Assembly: GCF_020782235.1 (NCBI RefSeq) | Contig: NZ_JAJGNO010000004.1 | Location: forward strand, 248,001 to 312,000 | Length of the DNA: 64,000 nucleotides | Reading direction: 5' to 3' | DNA from: Sphingobium naphthae | Lineage (GTDB): Bacteria; Pseudomonadota; Alphaproteobacteria; Sphingomonadales; Sphingomonadaceae | Shown here: positions 35,199 through 42,100 of the stretch, one piece after another | Position numbering within the stretch: position 1 is the stretch's first letter | Layout of the letters: each line of letters begins with the position of its first letter | The notes under the pieces: model-generated | Told to the model about the DNA's origin: nothing | Seen by the model: the letters and a program-made list of their open reading frames with translations, nothing else | The model's database searches: none | Position numbers and translations under genes: made by a program

Positions 35199-36044
35199 TT
35201 ACCTTCCGAGGGTGGCAAGCATGAGATAGGCGAGGCGCGCGGTTTGCGGCTGCGGCCGGACGGTGACGTCGGGCTGCTCGGCAAGGCGCTGGGTTTCGAT
35301 CCGCACATAATCGGCGGGCTGAACGGTCTTGGCGCCGCTCGGCAGGCCGGCGGCCGCGCTCGAAGCGTCGGCATATTGCACCGGACCGCCCAGGCTGTCC
35401 GAGCTTTTCTGGAGCTTGGCGGCGAAGCGGTCGCGAATTTCCGAGAAGCTGCGGGCATTGCCCGACCGGTCGTAGAAGATGGAGCGGTTCGCGCGCGCGG
35501 CCGACGGGAACATCGACGCCGCGCTCGCCTGCGGCGCGCGGTCATGCACCGACAGGAACTTGGCCGCACCCCCCACGCCCAGGAAATGAGCGAGGTAGAG
35601 GTCGACCGGCTCGGCTTCGCGGCCCAGGCGGCTTTCCAGATAGGCCTTGTTGTCGGCGGCATGCTGCGCGGCCATGACCGACGCGGTTTCGGGATGCTTG
35701 CGCAGGTCCAGTATCTGCTGGCGCAGTTCCGGATCGGCGACCTGATAGCGGCCGTTGCTGCTGCGGCTGATGGCGTCCGATGCCCAGCCAAGGCCATATT
35801 GGCTGCCATGCTTGTCGATGACGGCGAGCCAGCTCTGGTCGATGAACTGGTACAGGCCAGTGGCCGAAGAGGTGGAGGCGCGCGCGGTCGGGTTCAGGCT
35901 CGATTCGATCTTCGCCTGTCCCAGCAGATAGCTGAAGTCGACACCCGTGCGCCGGCTCGCCATGGCGATCGCGTTGGTCACGCGATTGCCGGTCGATCCG
36001 GAAGCTGCCGATATGTCTGCGAAAGCCGACACGAATTCTATCAT
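35199..36044 (-). CDS. Lytic transglycosylase (SLT domain), probably flagellar
   Basis: A 281-residue protein with an N-terminal SLT-type domain: catalytic Glu47 in LLGQAKIESSLNP and the following ATGLYQFIDQSW and YLAHFLGVGGAAKFL motifs. No Sec signal is seen, so it may leave through the flagellar export gate as FlgJ does. FlgJ at 44739-45080 lacks its own muramidase domain, so this enzyme is the likely partner that opens peptidoglycan for the rod. It lies just before flhA and downstream of a sigma-54 promoter. Confidence 0.85.
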   Translation of the reverse strand: MIEFVSAFADISAASGSTGNRVTNAIAMASRRTGVDFSYLLGQAKIESSLNPTARASTSSATGLYQFIDQSWLAVIDKHGSQYGLGWASDAISRSSNGRYQVADPELRQQILDLRKHPETASVMAAQHAADNKAYLESRLGREAEPVDLYLAHFLGVGGAAKFLSVHDRAPQASAASMFPSAARANRSIFYDRSGNARSFSEIRDRFAAKLQKSSDSLGGPVQYADASSAAAGLPSGAKTVQPADYVRIETQRLAEQPDVTVRPQPQTARLAYLMLATLGR

Positions 36045-36070
36045 CCTCAGTTGCTAGCTGCGGACATTAG

Positions 36071-36086
36071 AGCAAGGGCCATGCCA
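36071..36086 (-). promoter_or_regulatory. Sigma-54 promoter of the SLT-flhA-fliA operon
   Basis: Minus strand TGGCATG-GCCC-TTGCT, a full match to TGGCAYG-N4-TTGCW. The -12 element is 27 bp before the transglycosylase ATG at 36044. This places fliA (sigma-28) under sigma-54 control. Confidence 0.85.
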
Positions 36087-36130
36087 AGATTTGGTTAACG
36101 CGGCGGCAGGAATTTACGGGCCGCACAACG

Positions 36131-36153
36131 AAAAACGGCGCCCGAAGGCGCCG
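36131..36153 (-). terminator. Rho-independent terminator of flgA-flgM-flgN
   Basis: Minus strand: perfect 7-bp stem CGGCGCC/GGCGCCG with a TTCG tetraloop, then TTTTT. It begins 25 bp past the stop of the FlgN-like gene. Confidence 0.88.
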
Positions 36154-36178
36154 CTTTAGACTTAACGTGAAAAAATTT

Positions 36179-36487
36179 TCAGCGGCCGTAGGTCAGCGGC
36201 GCGGTGCGGGCGCCGTGCGAGGCCAGGATGGAAAGGCGCTGGCTGGCATGGTCGGCCAGCAGGTTGACGCGCACCCGCGCGCTGTCGATCAGCGGCAGCA
36301 TCGCCCGGATCCGGTCGGCCAGCGCCGGGTCGGACCGCCACGCGCCGATTGCGCGCACGCCGGCGGCGGCGCGGCTGACGCGATGCGTCGCCGATTCGAT
36401 CGCCGCCACGTCATTGCCACCCAGCACGGCACGCAATTCCTCGAACGCGTCGTGCAGGTCATTGAGGGCGGCAAGGCCAAGCGGCAT
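36179..36487 (-). CDS. flgN: FlgN-like flagellar export chaperone
   Basis: A 102-residue helical protein (LNDLHDAFEELRAVL, IESATHRVSRAAAGVRAI, LPLIDSARVRVNLLADHASQ) without signal peptide. Size, predicted all-helical structure and position directly after flgM (12-bp gap) match FlgN, the chaperone for hook-filament junction proteins FlgK and FlgL. Sequence similarity alone would be weak, so the name rests largely on context. Confidence 0.6.
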   Translation of the reverse strand: MPLGLAALNDLHDAFEELRAVLGGNDVAAIESATHRVSRAAAGVRAIGAWRSDPALADRIRAMLPLIDSARVRVNLLADHASQRLSILASHGARTAPLTYGR

Positions 36488-36499
36488 GAGGCGAAATCC

Positions 36500-36778
36500 T
36501 TAATCCTTGGCGGGCAGATCGAGTTCGAGCATCCGCTCGGCGATCGCATCCGGATTGACCGGATAATTGCCCGACGCGATCGCGCTCTTGATCGCGGCGA
36601 TCTTGTCCATGTCCACTGGGGCGCCTTCGGCCGCCATGCGAGCGGCCGGGCTGGTCGATGCGGCGGCGCTCGACGCGGGGGTGGCGCCGGTCGCGGTGGT
36701 GGCGCGCGTCTTGCCGCCTTCCCGCAGGCTGGTCGCGCCGATGGCGCTGCCGATGCTCTGGCCAACAGAGTTGATCAT
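36500..36778 (-). CDS. flgM: Anti-sigma-28 factor FlgM
   Basis: FlgM holds FliA inactive until it is exported through the finished hook. The 92-residue protein has a disordered Thr/Ala/Ser-rich N-terminal half and the family C-terminal pattern: DMDKIAAIKSAIASGNYPVN followed by PDAIAERMLELD. It is the usual size. It follows flgA by 45 bp; a sigma-28-like element in that gap suggests autoregulation by its own target. Confidence 0.9.
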   Translation of the reverse strand: MINSVGQSIGSAIGATSLREGGKTRATTATGATPASSAAASTSPAARMAAEGAPVDMDKIAAIKSAIASGNYPVNPDAIAERMLELDLPAKD

Positions 36779-36810
36779 AGGTCTAATCCTTCACTCGTCC
36801 TTCCACCCCT

Positions 36811-36837
36811 ATAACGGACAAGTTCAAAAATCATTAA
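36811..36837 (-). promoter_or_regulatory. Possible sigma-28 promoter of flgM
   Basis: Minus strand TTAATGAT, 11 bases, TCCGTTAT. The -10 and the spacing agree with the fliC promoter; the -35 is poorer. It overlaps the end of flgA and its -10 lies 33 bp before flgM. Autoregulated flgM promoters of this kind are known in enteric bacteria. Confidence 0.5.
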
Positions 36838-37393
36838 ATCCCGGAACGCGCACAACGCCCATTTCCACGATCTGCGCGAAAATCGGCGCGCTTTTGCGGT
36901 CTTCGCGCACCCGGATGGTGTCGCCCACGGCGCCGCCTTCGTCCGCAATCATCATGCGCGACACGCTGAAGGCGGCGTTGCCGGCCAGCAGCTGCACCGG
37001 ATCGCCCTTGCGCACGACATCCTCCTTGGGCGCGGCCATGGCGGCGCGCGTGAAGCGATTGGGGCTCGCCGCGGCGCCGGGCACCGGGCCATAGCTGGCG
37101 GCGGCCACGCCCTTCACCAGCGGCACGCGGATGCGCCAGCCCAGCGCCTCGCACTTCACCATCGCCGCGCCGAAGACCGGGCCTTCTACCGTGGGTGTGG
37201 TGGGGCAGGCGGCCAGGCGCAGCCGGCGATCGACGGGTGCGGCGGGCCCGCCCGGCTCGCCCAGATTGGCGCCGACGGTCATCGCGACCAGGCTGTCGAT
37301 GCGATCGAGATTCTCGAACGTCTGCTGCGCCAGCGCGGGCTGCACGGTGGCGAGCGCGGCGACAGCGAAGAGGATGGACGAAAGGCGAAGCAC
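36824..37393 (-). CDS. flgA: P-ring assembly chaperone FlgA
   Basis: FlgA is a periplasmic chaperone for P-ring assembly by FlgI. The 189-residue protein has a Sec signal peptide (MLRLSSILFAVAALATVQP, cleavage near ALAQ) and a SAF-like C-terminal region: EDVVRKGDPVQLLAGNAAFS and GAVGDTIRVREDRKSAPIF. The length fits the short alphaproteobacterial type. A near-perfect sigma-54 promoter stands about 40 bp upstream, overlapping nothing, and flgM follows. Confidence 0.92.
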   Translation of the reverse strand: MLRLSSILFAVAALATVQPALAQQTFENLDRIDSLVAMTVGANLGEPGGPAAPVDRRLRLAACPTTPTVEGPVFGAAMVKCEALGWRIRVPLVKGVAAASYGPVPGAAASPNRFTRAAMAAPKEDVVRKGDPVQLLAGNAAFSVSRMMIADEGGAVGDTIRVREDRKSAPIFAQIVEMGVVRVPGFNDF

Positions 37394-37434
37394 GGCAGTC
37401 TCCTGTCAGGGAACGGTTTCTTGCCCAGACTGCC

Positions 37435-37449
37435 GCAATTTTCGTGCCA
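37435..37449 (-). promoter_or_regulatory. Sigma-54 promoter of flgA-flgM-flgN
   Basis: Minus strand TGGCACG-AAAA-TTGC, a perfect match to the consensus. The -12 lies about 42 bp before the flgA ATG. Confidence 0.88.
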
Positions 37450-37455
37450 GACGGA

Positions 37456-37950
37456 TCAGCTGCGGGATTTGCGCCCCGGCGCGATGCGGATCCACTGCCC
37501 CTGCCCCGCCTGATCCTCCGCCTGATCGAGGCCGCGGATCAGCAGCCGGTCGCGCGCCACGCCTTGCGCCTCCAGCGCGCGCGCCACTGCGCCCAGCCGC
37601 GCGGCCGCCAGATCCCATTCGTCGAAGCGCTGGCGGCGCGGATCGGCGCCCTGGCTGCGGATTTCCACCGCCGGGGCCTGCGCGAAACGCCGCGCCAGAC
37701 GCGCGATCTGCGCCTCGCCCCGCGCGCTCAGCAGCGCTTCGCCGGGCAGGAACAGGTTGGCGGCGCGCAGGGCCGAGCCCTGCGCCACCGGCTGGCCGCC
37801 AAATTGCCGACTGACCTGCGAGAGCATTGCGTCGCGCCGCGATCCGCTCGCCTGCAGCAGCACGAAGAAGGCGAGCAGCAGCAGCAGCAGGTCGGCAAAG
37901 CTGATCGCCCAGCGATTGCGCCGGGCGAGCGGGAGGGACTGGGCGGTCAT
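37456..37950 (-). CDS. Second, compact MotB-like stator protein
   Basis: From the ATG that overlaps the preceding MotA-like stop (ATGA), the protein has 164 residues. It has one N-terminal membrane helix, WAISFADLLLLLLAFFVLLQ, with an Asp at position 20 where MotB carries the ion-binding Asp, and a C-terminal OmpA-like peptidoglycan-binding segment (VEIRSQGADPRRQ, RLGAVARALEAQGVARDRLL). It is less than half the length of the other MotB (350). The frame stays open upstream, but that part lies over motA2. It may form a second stator with its neighbour. Confidence 0.8.
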   Translation of the reverse strand: MTAQSLPLARRNRWAISFADLLLLLLAFFVLLQASGSRRDAMLSQVSRQFGGQPVAQGSALRAANLFLPGEALLSARGEAQIARLARRFAQAPAVEIRSQGADPRRQRFDEWDLAAARLGAVARALEAQGVARDRLLIRGLDQAEDQAGQGQWIRIAPGRKSRS

Positions 37951-38615
37951 GCGACCTCGCGCATCGCGGCGCGGCGCAGCGGCGCATTTTCGCGCCGGGC
38001 GATCGCCAGCATGCGGTCCGCCGCCTCGCGCTGCCAGGCCAGTTCGCGCTCCGACAGGTCGGCCAGCCGCGCGGCAATCGGCGCGGCGATCATGTTGGCG
38101 ATGACGACGCCATAGAAAGTGGTGAGCAGCGCCAGCGCCATGGCTGGGCCGAGCGCGGCGGGATCGTCCATCGCCGCGAACATGCCGATCAGGCCGATGA
38201 CGGTGCCCGCCATGCCCAGCGCCGGCGCGGCGTCCGCAATGGAGAGCCAGACGCGATGCACGGCGGCATGGCGCTGCGCGCGGTCCGCCAGCAGCTGCGT
38301 CGCCCACAGCTCGAACGCCTCGCTACGGTCGCAATTGGCGAGCTTGCGGGCGGCGTCGGTCAGGAAGATGTTGGCGGTCTTCACTCGGTCGGTGCAGGAC
38401 AGGCCGCGCAATTGCGCCACCTGGTCGATCTGGAGCATGGCCGCGCGCGCCGCATCACGGTCCCGCGCGGGGTCCGCGCGCAGCAGCGGGCGCAGCGCTC
38501 CGAACGCTCGCCCCATCGCCCCCACGCCATTCTGGAACAAGGCGACCAGGCCGATCCCCGCCAGCATCGCCAGCAGCGTCACCGGGTCGAACAAATGGCC
38601 GAAAATCGCGAGCAT
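37947..38615 (-). CDS. Second, compact MotA-like stator protein
   Basis: A 222-residue protein of the MotA/TolQ/ExbB family. Helices are seen at about residues 8-27, 137-162 and 163-190, with the characteristic PALGMAGTVIGLIGMF and TTFYGVVIANMIAAPI stretches. The cytoplasmic part (RADPARDRDAARAAMLQIDQ and following) is shorter than in the MotA at 47402. It is coupled to a MotB-like gene by an ATGA overlap, and lies divergent from flgB, so a flagellar role is likelier than a TolQR role. Confidence 0.82.
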   Translation of the reverse strand: MLAIFGHLFDPVTLLAMLAGIGLVALFQNGVGAMGRAFGALRPLLRADPARDRDAARAAMLQIDQVAQLRGLSCTDRVKTANIFLTDAARKLANCDRSEAFELWATQLLADRAQRHAAVHRVWLSIADAAPALGMAGTVIGLIGMFAAMDDPAALGPAMALALLTTFYGVVIANMIAAPIAARLADLSERELAWQREAADRMLAIARRENAPLRRAAMREVA

Positions 38616-38659
38616 GTCCCTCTAGTCCCCATCCGTTCGCCGACGGCCGGCAACGGCCT

Positions 38660-38700
38660 GCCGGCAAGCGGCAAAATTTTGCCGCCCTTGCCGCTTCACC
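38660..38700. promoter_or_regulatory. Conserved palindromic block, copy B (candidate activator site)
   Basis: Contains the perfect 18-bp palindrome GCGGCAAAATTTTGCCGC at 38669-38686, then CTTGCCGCTTCACC. It aligns ungapped with 27492-27532 at 32 of 41 positions in the same orientation towards the plus-strand gene. It lies about 60 bp upstream of the flgB sigma-54 promoter, an expected distance for an enhancer. Confidence 0.6.
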
Positions 38701-38758
38701 CCGCAAGGGCCCGGTTTTCCCAGCATTGCCGCCTTGCCGATGCGTCACCCACGCAATT

Positions 38759-38774
38759 TGGCACGGCTCTTGCT
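38759..38774 (+). promoter_or_regulatory. Sigma-54 promoter of flgB
   Basis: TGGCACG-GCTC-TTGCT, a perfect match. The flgB ATG is 85 bp downstream of the -12 element. It probably drives flgBCDEF and perhaps more. Confidence 0.9.
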
Positions 38775-38858
38775 GTTCACAGGCTGGATCACCCGCAGGA
38801 GACGCCATCAGGCTTCAGAACGGCGGGTGGAGGAAAACTTTTAGAGCGAATTTTGAGC

Positions 38859-39230
38859 ATGTCGGTGGAAGACAATCTGTTCGGGATCCATGGAAAGGCG
38901 CTGGCGCTTCGCTCGCAGCGCCTGTCCCTGCTCGCGTCCAACATCGCCAATGCCTCGACCCCCGGCTACAAGGCGCGCGACATCGATTTCGAGGCCGCGC
39001 TCAAGGAAGCGACGGCGCAATCGTCCGGCGCATCCTCGACCGACATGGGCCAGGCGGTGGAAGACGCCATGGGCTATCGCGTGCCGCTGCAGCCCAGCCT
39101 CGACGGCAATACGGTCGAACTCAGCACCGAACAGACGCTGTTCGCCGAAAATGCCGTCAAATATCGCACGACCCTGTCCTTCCTGGAAGGTCGCATCAAC
39201 ACCATCAACCGCGCGCTGAAGGGAGAATGA
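38859..39230 (+). CDS. flgB: Flagellar proximal rod protein FlgB
   Basis: FlgB is a rod subunit next to FliE. From ATG 38859 it has 123 residues with the rod-family N-terminus LSLLASNIANASTPGYKARD and a C-terminal helix (FAENAVKYRTTLSFLEGRIN). The reading frame is open much further upstream but that region holds the promoter. A TTG two codons earlier is possible. The stop overlaps flgC as ATGA. Confidence 0.93.
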   Translation: MSVEDNLFGIHGKALALRSQRLSLLASNIANASTPGYKARDIDFEAALKEATAQSSGASSTDMGQAVEDAMGYRVPLQPSLDGNTVELSTEQTLFAENAVKYRTTLSFLEGRINTINRALKGE

Positions 39231-39643
39231 GCATGAGCGGCTCTGGCTCCATGAACATTTTCGACATCGCCGGCCGCGCCATGAGCGCGCAGCTGGTGCG
39301 GCTGAACACCACCGCGTCCAACATGGCGAACGCCGGCAACGTCACCGGCAGCGCCGAGGAAGCCTATCGCGCGATCAAGCCGGTGTTCACGTCCGTCACG
39401 GACAGCCCCGGCGTGTCGACCGTCAAGGTATCGGACGTCGTCACCACCAAGGCCGAGCCGACCAAGCGCCATGATCCCAACCATCCGCTGGCGGACGCCA
39501 ATGGCGATGTGTGGGAAGCCGCCGTGGATAGCAATGCCGAGCTGGTCGACATGATCGAGACCGCTCGCATGTACCAGAACAATGTTCAGGTGCTCAACAC
39601 CGCCAAATCGCTGATGCTCGAAACCATAAGGATCGGCAAATGA
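39227..39643 (+). CDS. flgC: Flagellar proximal rod protein FlgC
   Basis: A rod subunit of 138 residues. The N-terminal helix (LVRLNTTASNMANAGNVTGS) and the C-terminal DMIETARMYQNNVQVLNTAK block are standard FlgC features; the middle includes DPNHPLADANGDV. Its ATG overlaps the flgB stop, with GGGAG as ribosome-binding site; an ATG two codons later is an alternative. flgD begins within its last four bases. Confidence 0.94.
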   Translation: MSMSGSGSMNIFDIAGRAMSAQLVRLNTTASNMANAGNVTGSAEEAYRAIKPVFTSVTDSPGVSTVKVSDVVTTKAEPTKRHDPNHPLADANGDVWEAAVDSNAELVDMIETARMYQNNVQVLNTAKSLMLETIRIGK

Positions 39644-40299
39644 CGACCACCTCCACCGTCACCGACAGCGCCGGGCTTTCGGTCTACAATCCCAACGCGA
39701 CTGTCGGCACCGGCAGCGCGACGATGGACCAGTCGAGCTTTCTGAAGCTGCTGACCGCGCAGATGCAGTATCAGGATCCGTTCGAACCCGTCGACAATGC
39801 CGAAATGGTGTCGCAGATGGCGACCATCACCAATTCGAGCGGCATCGCCGAGATGAACGCCAATCTGGCGTCCATCAAGGAAGAGCTGACCGGCACGCGC
39901 CTGGGCGATGCGGCTAGCTGGATCGGCAAGTCGATGCTGGTCCAGAGCAATGTCGCCGTGCCCGATGCGAGCGGCTATTATGCCGGTCAGATCAGCTTCG
40001 CCGACGCGACCGAAGGCGCCACCGTCGACCTGGTCGATGGCGACGGCAACGTCGTCAAGACGATCGACCTGGGATCGCAGGATGCCGGCGACGTCACCTT
40101 CTACTGGGACGGCAAGGATGATGCGGGCGAAACCGTGTCGACCGACGCCCTGCAGGTGAAGGTGAACGGCGCCACGCCCAGCAAGGTCGCGACCTGGGCC
40201 ACGATCGCCGCCGTCCAGTCACCCGCGGACGGTTCGTCCTCCAAACTGATCACCGCGCTCGGCAGCTACAGCCCGTCCGACGCGCTGAGCCTGATGTAA
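39640..40299 (+). CDS. flgD: Hook assembly scaffold FlgD
   Basis: FlgD caps the growing hook and is shed afterwards. The 219-residue protein has the conserved N-terminal export and capping region FLKLLTAQMQYQDPFEPVDN, then a Tudor/FnIII-like part with ATVDLVDGDGNVVKTIDLG and FYWDGKDDAGETV. Length fits. The start overlaps flgC by four bases; flgE follows after 62 bp. Confidence 0.94.
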   Translation: MTTTSTVTDSAGLSVYNPNATVGTGSATMDQSSFLKLLTAQMQYQDPFEPVDNAEMVSQMATITNSSGIAEMNANLASIKEELTGTRLGDAASWIGKSMLVQSNVAVPDASGYYAGQISFADATEGATVDLVDGDGNVVKTIDLGSQDAGDVTFYWDGKDDAGETVSTDALQVKVNGATPSKVATWATIAAVQSPADGSSSKLITALGSYSPSDALSLM

Positions 40300-40361
40300 C
40301 CCCCAACCAACCTCCCAACCTTTTCACCCCCCCAAATCCTTATCACCCAAGGAGCTACGCC

Positions 40362-41207
40362 ATGACCTTCTATGTTTCGCTTTCCGGTCTCAAGGGCGCG
40401 CAGGCCGACCTGTCCGCCATCTCCAACAACGTCGCCAACGTGAACTCCACCGCCTTCAAGAAGAGCAAGGCGCAGTTCGGCGACATCTTCGCCGCGTCGC
40501 CCATGCAGACCACGCATCAGGTGGCCGGCCAGGGCGTGCGCGTGCAGGGCATCACCCAGCAGTTCACGCAGGGCACGATCGAAACCACCGACAAGACGCT
40601 GGACCTCGCCATCACCGGCGAAGGCTTCTTCACCGTCAAGGGTGAGGACGGCACCGTCAGCTATACCCGCAACGGCGCCTTTTCGGTCGATAATGACCGT
40701 TATGCCGTGGACACGACGGGTTCGCGCATTCAGGTGTTCGCGGTCGATCCGGAAACCGGCGACCTGACCACCGCTCCGACCAGCGCCACCGGCGCGGGCG
40801 ACCTGACCGACCTGCAGATCCCGACCACCTATATGGGCGAAGCCGATGGCGCGCAGCTGACCAGCGTGGGCGTATCGAAGGAAGGCCTGGTCTCGGCCAT
40901 CTACGCCGACGGCAGCACCGTCTATCTGGGCCAGGTCGCGATGGCGTCCTTCAACAGCCTGGAAGGCCTGCGCCAGCAGGGCGACGCGCACTGGACCTCC
41001 ACGGTGGAGAGCGGCAACCCGATCTTCGGCACCGCCAACGAAGGCATGTTCGGTTCGGTCAACTCCGGTTCGCTGGAACGCTCGAACGTCGACATCACCG
41101 ACGAACTGGTCCAGCTGATCGCCGCGCAGCGCAACTTCCAGGCGAACAGCAAGGCGATCGAGGCAGCCAACACGCTGACCACGACCATCGTCAACATCCG
41201 CACCTAA
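40362..41207 (+). CDS. flgE: Flagellar hook protein FlgE, short form
   Basis: The hook subunit, 281 residues. The N-terminal FYVSLSGLKGAQADLSAISN, LDLAITGEGFFTV and C-terminal QLIAAQRNFQANSKAIEAAN blocks identify a hook/rod protein and gene order makes it FlgE. It is about 120 residues shorter than the Salmonella hook protein, missing most of the outer D2 region. AAGGAG precedes the ATG. The spacer before it (40300-40361) is C-rich with no clear promoter. Confidence 0.9.
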   Translation: MTFYVSLSGLKGAQADLSAISNNVANVNSTAFKKSKAQFGDIFAASPMQTTHQVAGQGVRVQGITQQFTQGTIETTDKTLDLAITGEGFFTVKGEDGTVSYTRNGAFSVDNDRYAVDTTGSRIQVFAVDPETGDLTTAPTSATGAGDLTDLQIPTTYMGEADGAQLTSVGVSKEGLVSAIYADGSTVYLGQVAMASFNSLEGLRQQGDAHWTSTVESGNPIFGTANEGMFGSVNSGSLERSNVDITDELVQLIAAQRNFQANSKAIEAANTLTTTIVNIRT

Positions 41208-41239
41208 GCGGCCAAGCGCGGGAGTAGAAGGAACAGGCC

Positions 41240-41983
41240 ATGGACCGGCTCGTCAACACGGCACTTACGGCAATGCGCGGCGCGATGGCGCGGCAGGCGT
41301 CGATCGCGAACAATCTCGCCAACGCCAATACCGTCGGCTTTCGCGCCGAAATAGCCAATGCCGAGACGCGCTGGATCCAGGGCGACAGCTTCGACACCCG
41401 CGCCCAGGCTTCCGAGCAGGTGATCGCCGCCGACATGGCGCAAGGCGCGGTCACCGAAACGGGCAACCCGCTCGACGTGGCGCTGAACGGCGATGCTCTG
41501 CTCGCCGTCCAGGCCACCGACGGCAGCGAAGCCTATACGCGCCGCGGCGACCTCAAGGTTTCCGACAGCGGCCTGCTGACCACCGGCGACGGCCTGCCCG
41601 TCCTGGGCGAAGGCGGCCCTGTCATCCTGCCGCAAATGGACAGCGTGTCGATCGCCCGGGATGGCAGCATCTGGGGCGTGCCCCAGGGCGGCGACCCCGC
41701 CAACCCGCAGCAGGTCGACAAGCTCAAGCTGGTCAACGCCTCGGGCTCCAGCGTCGCCAAGGGCAATGACGGCCTGTTCCGCGAAGTGAATGGCGGCGCC
41801 CTGCCGTCCGATCCGCTGGCCACCGTCACGTCGGGATCGCTGGAAGGATCGAATGTCAATTCGACCCAGGCTTTGATCGACATGATCGAGGCGAGCCGGG
41901 CCTGGGAGACCCAGGTCAAGATGATCGATACCGCCAAGCAGCTGGACGATGGCGGCGCATCGCTGATGCGCCTCGACGGCTAG
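41240..41983 (+). CDS. flgF: Flagellar proximal rod protein FlgF
   Basis: A rod protein of 247 residues, recognised by the N-terminal AMRGAMARQASIANNLANAN, the central GNPLDVALNGDALLAVQATD, and C-terminal STQALIDMIEASRAWETQVK. It follows flgE and is separated from flgG by a 117-bp gap with its own sigma-54 promoter, so it probably ends the flgBCDEF unit. Confidence 0.93.
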   Translation: MDRLVNTALTAMRGAMARQASIANNLANANTVGFRAEIANAETRWIQGDSFDTRAQASEQVIAADMAQGAVTETGNPLDVALNGDALLAVQATDGSEAYTRRGDLKVSDSGLLTTGDGLPVLGEGGPVILPQMDSVSIARDGSIWGVPQGGDPANPQQVDKLKLVNASGSSVAKGNDGLFREVNGGALPSDPLATVTSGSLEGSNVNSTQALIDMIEASRAWETQVKMIDTAKQLDDGGASLMRLDG

Positions 41984-41999
41984 AGCGGATGGTTAATAT

Positions 42000-42015
42000 T
42001 GGCACGCCTCTTGCT
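42000..42015 (+). promoter_or_regulatory. Sigma-54 promoter of flgG
   Basis: TGGCACG-CCTC-TTGCT, a perfect match, 86 bp before the flgG ATG. It lies just after the flgF stop and likely drives flgGHIJKL. Confidence 0.9.
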
Positions 42016-42100
42016 TTGAAGCGTGCATAGGCAGCCTGCATAGAGGGGCTGCATCCTGGATACAGGCGATCTTCAGGGATCGCGCCTCGGAGAAGTCACG

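Larger units (their letters stand above)
38616..38858. promoter_or_regulatory. Divergent motA2/flgB control region
   Basis: A 243-bp spacer with the conserved palindromic block (38660-38700) and, further right, the sigma-54 promoter of flgB (38759-38774). The part after the promoter is an approximately 85-base leader with AGGA near 38831. No coding sequence is apparent. Confidence 0.8.

Noticed and set aside
36103-36124. GCGGC-N12-GCCGC upstream of the SLT-flhA-fliA promoter as a third activator site
   Set aside because: The half sites resemble the conserved block but the spacing differs by four bases and the flanks do not align.
38649-38665. A GG...GC sigma-54-like element facing motA2
   Set aside because: The GG-GC distance is 9 bases, not 10, and GGCAYG is not kept.
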